From assembly GCF_012848855.1 (NCBI RefSeq), contig NZ_CP051630.1, positions 1,343,501 through 1,407,500 of the forward strand: a stretch of 64,000 bases of DNA. The letters are read 5' to 3'. This document shows positions 62,643 through 64,000 of this stretch, in pieces. A model generated the notes under the pieces. It had not been told where the DNA came from, did no database searches, and saw only the letters and a program-made list of their open reading frames with translations. This stretch comes from Pyruvatibacter mobilis (GTDB lineage: Bacteria; Pseudomonadota; Alphaproteobacteria; CGMCC-115125). Each line of letters opens with the position of its first letter. Position 1 is the first letter of the stretch. A program made the position numbers and the translations under genes.

Positions 62643-63130
62643 GCGGTGGCGCTTTCGCGGCAATGGCTGCACAGGCCGGTGACCTCGACGGTGGTTTCAC
62701 GCGGGGTGAAGCCGCTGTCCTTCGCTGCTTTCGCCACGGCCTTGTCGATGGTGGTGGAGGCGAATTCCGCCACCTGCGAGCAGTTGGTGCAGATCATGAT
62801 CATCGGCCGGTGCTCATGGCCCGCATGGGGGCAGGCCATGAAGGCATTGAGGCTCTCGATCTTGTGGGCGAGACCGTGGCTCACCAGAAAATCAAGCGCG
62901 CGGTAGATCACCGTCGGAGCCGGGCGGCGGCCGCGCCAGTCGATCCGCTCCATGATGTCGTAGGCACCCTGGGCCTGGTGGTCATCCAGCAGGACTTCCA
63001 GCACGGCCCGGCGATCCGGCGTCAGGCGCGCCTTCTTGCGAGCAAGCATGGCCTCGGCCTGGGCCAGCGCCTCGCTGCGGCACCGGGCATGGTCATGGGT
63101 CGTGCTGGGAAATGCGGAGGTTTCGGTCAT
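62639..63130 (-). CDS. zur: Zinc uptake regulator, Fur family
   Basis: 163 residues. Winged helix near residues 30-90 (RLTPDRRAVLEVLLDDH, PAPTVIYRALDFLVSHGLAHKIES), sensory metal region ACPHAGHEHRPMIMICTNCSQ and the structural zinc cysteines CTNC with CSHC near the C-terminus. The znu context makes Zur more likely than Fur or PerR. It is the first gene of zur-znuC-znuB, and is divergent from znuA with 114 bases between starts. Confidence 0.92.
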   Translation of the reverse strand: MTETSAFPSTTHDHARCRSEALAQAEAMLARKKARLTPDRRAVLEVLLDDHQAQGAYDIMERIDWRGRRPAPTVIYRALDFLVSHGLAHKIESLNAFMACPHAGHEHRPMIMICTNCSQVAEFASTTIDKAVAKAAKDSGFTPRETTVEVTGLCSHCRESATA

Positions 63131-63184
63131 CTTGATATCAGGCCGCGCCTGGCCGACAGCGGCGCGCTGCGCCGGGTGAATTTG

Positions 63185-63214
63185 TTGTCAGCGATCATCT
63201 GTTACACTATAACA
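63185..63214 (+). promoter_or_regulatory. znuA promoter overlapped by a Zur box
   Basis: TTGTCA (63185-63190), a 17-base spacer and TATAAC (63208-63213) form a good sigma-70 promoter toward znuA. TGTTACACTATAACA (63200-63214) overlaps the -10 and matches the recalled Zur core TGTTATANTATAACA at all but one defined position. Binding here would block znuA and possibly the divergent zur operon. Confidence 0.8.
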
Positions 63215-63244
63215 AAACAAATTTCTTGCCAGAAGGTACAGACA

Positions 63245-64000
63245 ATGCGCGTTCTCGTCCAATCCCTGATTGTTTCACTGGGCCTTGTGTCCGCGTCTGC
63301 GGCTGTTGCCGCGCCGAAGGTGACGGCGACGATACCTGCCGTCCATTCCATCGTCAGTGGCGTGATGGACGGTGTCGGCACGCCGAAGCTTCTGATTCCG
63401 GGCGGCGCGTCTCCCCATACATACAGCCTCAAGCCGTCTGACGCACAGGCATTGTCGGAAGCCGAGCTGGTGGTCTGGGTCGGCCCGCAGATCGAAACCT
63501 TTCTTGTCGAGGATCTCGACACGCTGGCACCGAAGGCAAAGCACCTGGCCATGACCGGTGTGGACGGCATCACGCTCCTTGATATCCGCGAAGGCGGCAT
63601 CTGGGACGCCCATGCTCATGACCACGGTGACGGGCATGATCACGACGCGCATGATCATGAGGAGCACGACCACGACCATTCCAAGCATGACGACCATGAT
63701 CACGAGGCGCATGCAAAGCATGAGGATGATCATGGTCACGATCATGACCACGCCAAGCATGACGACCACGATCATGAAAGCCATGCAAAGCACGACGATC
63801 ATCATGGCCATGGCGACGAAACCGACGGGCATGTCTGGCTCGACCCGGCCAATGTGGTGGTCCTCGGCAAGGCCGTGGCCGATGCGCTGAGCGCCATCGA
63901 CCCGGACAATGCCGCGACCTATGCGGCCAACCAGCAGGCGCAGGCTGCGCGGCTGGCAGAGCTCGACGCGGCAACCGCCACCCGTCTTGAAGCCGTGGCG
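63245..64000 (+). CDS. znuA: Zinc ABC transporter substrate-binding protein (3' end outside window)
   Basis: First 252 codons, open at the window edge. A signal peptide is cleaved near AVAA-PKV; VHSIVSGVMDGVG and GGASPHTYSLKPSDAQAL hold the first zinc His. The loop at about residues 122-195 is an extended His/Asp repeat (HDHDAHDHEEHDHDHSKHDD style) used to catch zinc in this family. GHVWLDPANVV after the loop carries the second zinc His. AAGG lies nine bases before the ATG. Confidence 0.95.
   Translation, partial: MRVLVQSLIVSLGLVSASAAVAAPKVTATIPAVHSIVSGVMDGVGTPKLLIPGGASPHTYSLKPSDAQALSEAELVVWVGPQIETFLVEDLDTLAPKAKHLAMTGVDGITLLDIREGGIWDAHAHDHGDGHDHDAHDHEEHDHDHSKHDDHDHEAHAKHEDDHGHDHDHAKHDDHDHESHAKHDDHHGHGDETDGHVWLDPANVVVLGKAVADALSAIDPDNAATYAANQQAQAARLAELDAATATRLEAVA

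Noticed and set aside
63605-63830. CRISPR-like or intergenic repeat array
   Set aside because: The repeats are short, uneven and lie in frame within znuA, encoding the His/Asp loop.

Overview
The window reads as one stretch of a high-GC alphaproteobacterial chromosome. Three things support this. The long block erpA - dgt - argS - SPOR protein - nagZ - scpA - scpB - tatABC - serS - surE - pcm - nlpD-like - yajC - secD - secF - squalene/phytoene-synthase-like is the gene order known from many Alphaproteobacteria. The uvrA / ssb - gyrA - coaD - cyclophilin pair - queA - tgt order is also typical of that class. The only SOS operator seen has the alphaproteobacterial GTTC-N7-GTTC form rather than the gammaproteobacterial one. 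I cannot name the genus from the sequence alone.

Layout. 1-3.7 kb: the 3' part of a beta-lactamase-fold serine hydrolase, ilvD and a Sel1-repeat protein. 3.7-6.3 kb: a compact three-gene unit of retropepsin-like protease, RimK-type ATP-grasp ligase and M14 deacylase, which is the most interesting poorly characterised system here. 6.3-10.8 kb: small metabolic and repair genes (EthD, MlrC-like, GFA, xthA, erpA, ytoQ). 10.8-31.2 kb: the conserved housekeeping block for dNTP hydrolysis, tRNA charging, wall recycling, condensin, Tat export, SurE/Pcm/NlpD and Sec accessory proteins, interrupted by a lone ABC ATPase, a PuuD-like membrane protein and Fe superoxide dismutase. 31.2-38.4 kb: trmFO, a small exported repeat protein, a DUF3179 protein, two tandem amidases and an isonitrile-hydratase-like DJ-1 protein. 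38.4-51.0 kb: uvrA and ssb diverging from an SOS box, a PP2C-like phosphatase, gyrA, coaD, two cyclophilins, queA and tgt.

51.1-52.1 kb is a tRNA-Lys(UUU) gene followed by a roughly 0.9 kb AT-richer insert that ends in a perfect 50-bp copy of the tRNA 3' end. This is the mark of site-specific integration, but the insert holds only one small membrane-protein gene and no integrase. 52.2-56.8 kb: a TPR protein, a DUF4332 protein, a DUF1007 - NicO-type metal transporter pair and the class III alcohol dehydrogenase. 56.8-58.0 kb is a 1.16 kb gene-free stretch filled with inverted repeats. 58.0-61.0 kb: an aldehyde dehydrogenase and an AbgT-family transporter. 61.0-64.0 kb: a znuB-znuC-zur operon divergent from znuA, which runs off the window.

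Zinc is a theme of the right-hand end. A Zur-box-like palindrome overlaps the znuA promoter, a second weaker one lies just upstream of the DUF1007/NicO pair, and ZnuA, ZnuC and the NicO protein all carry His-rich stretches.
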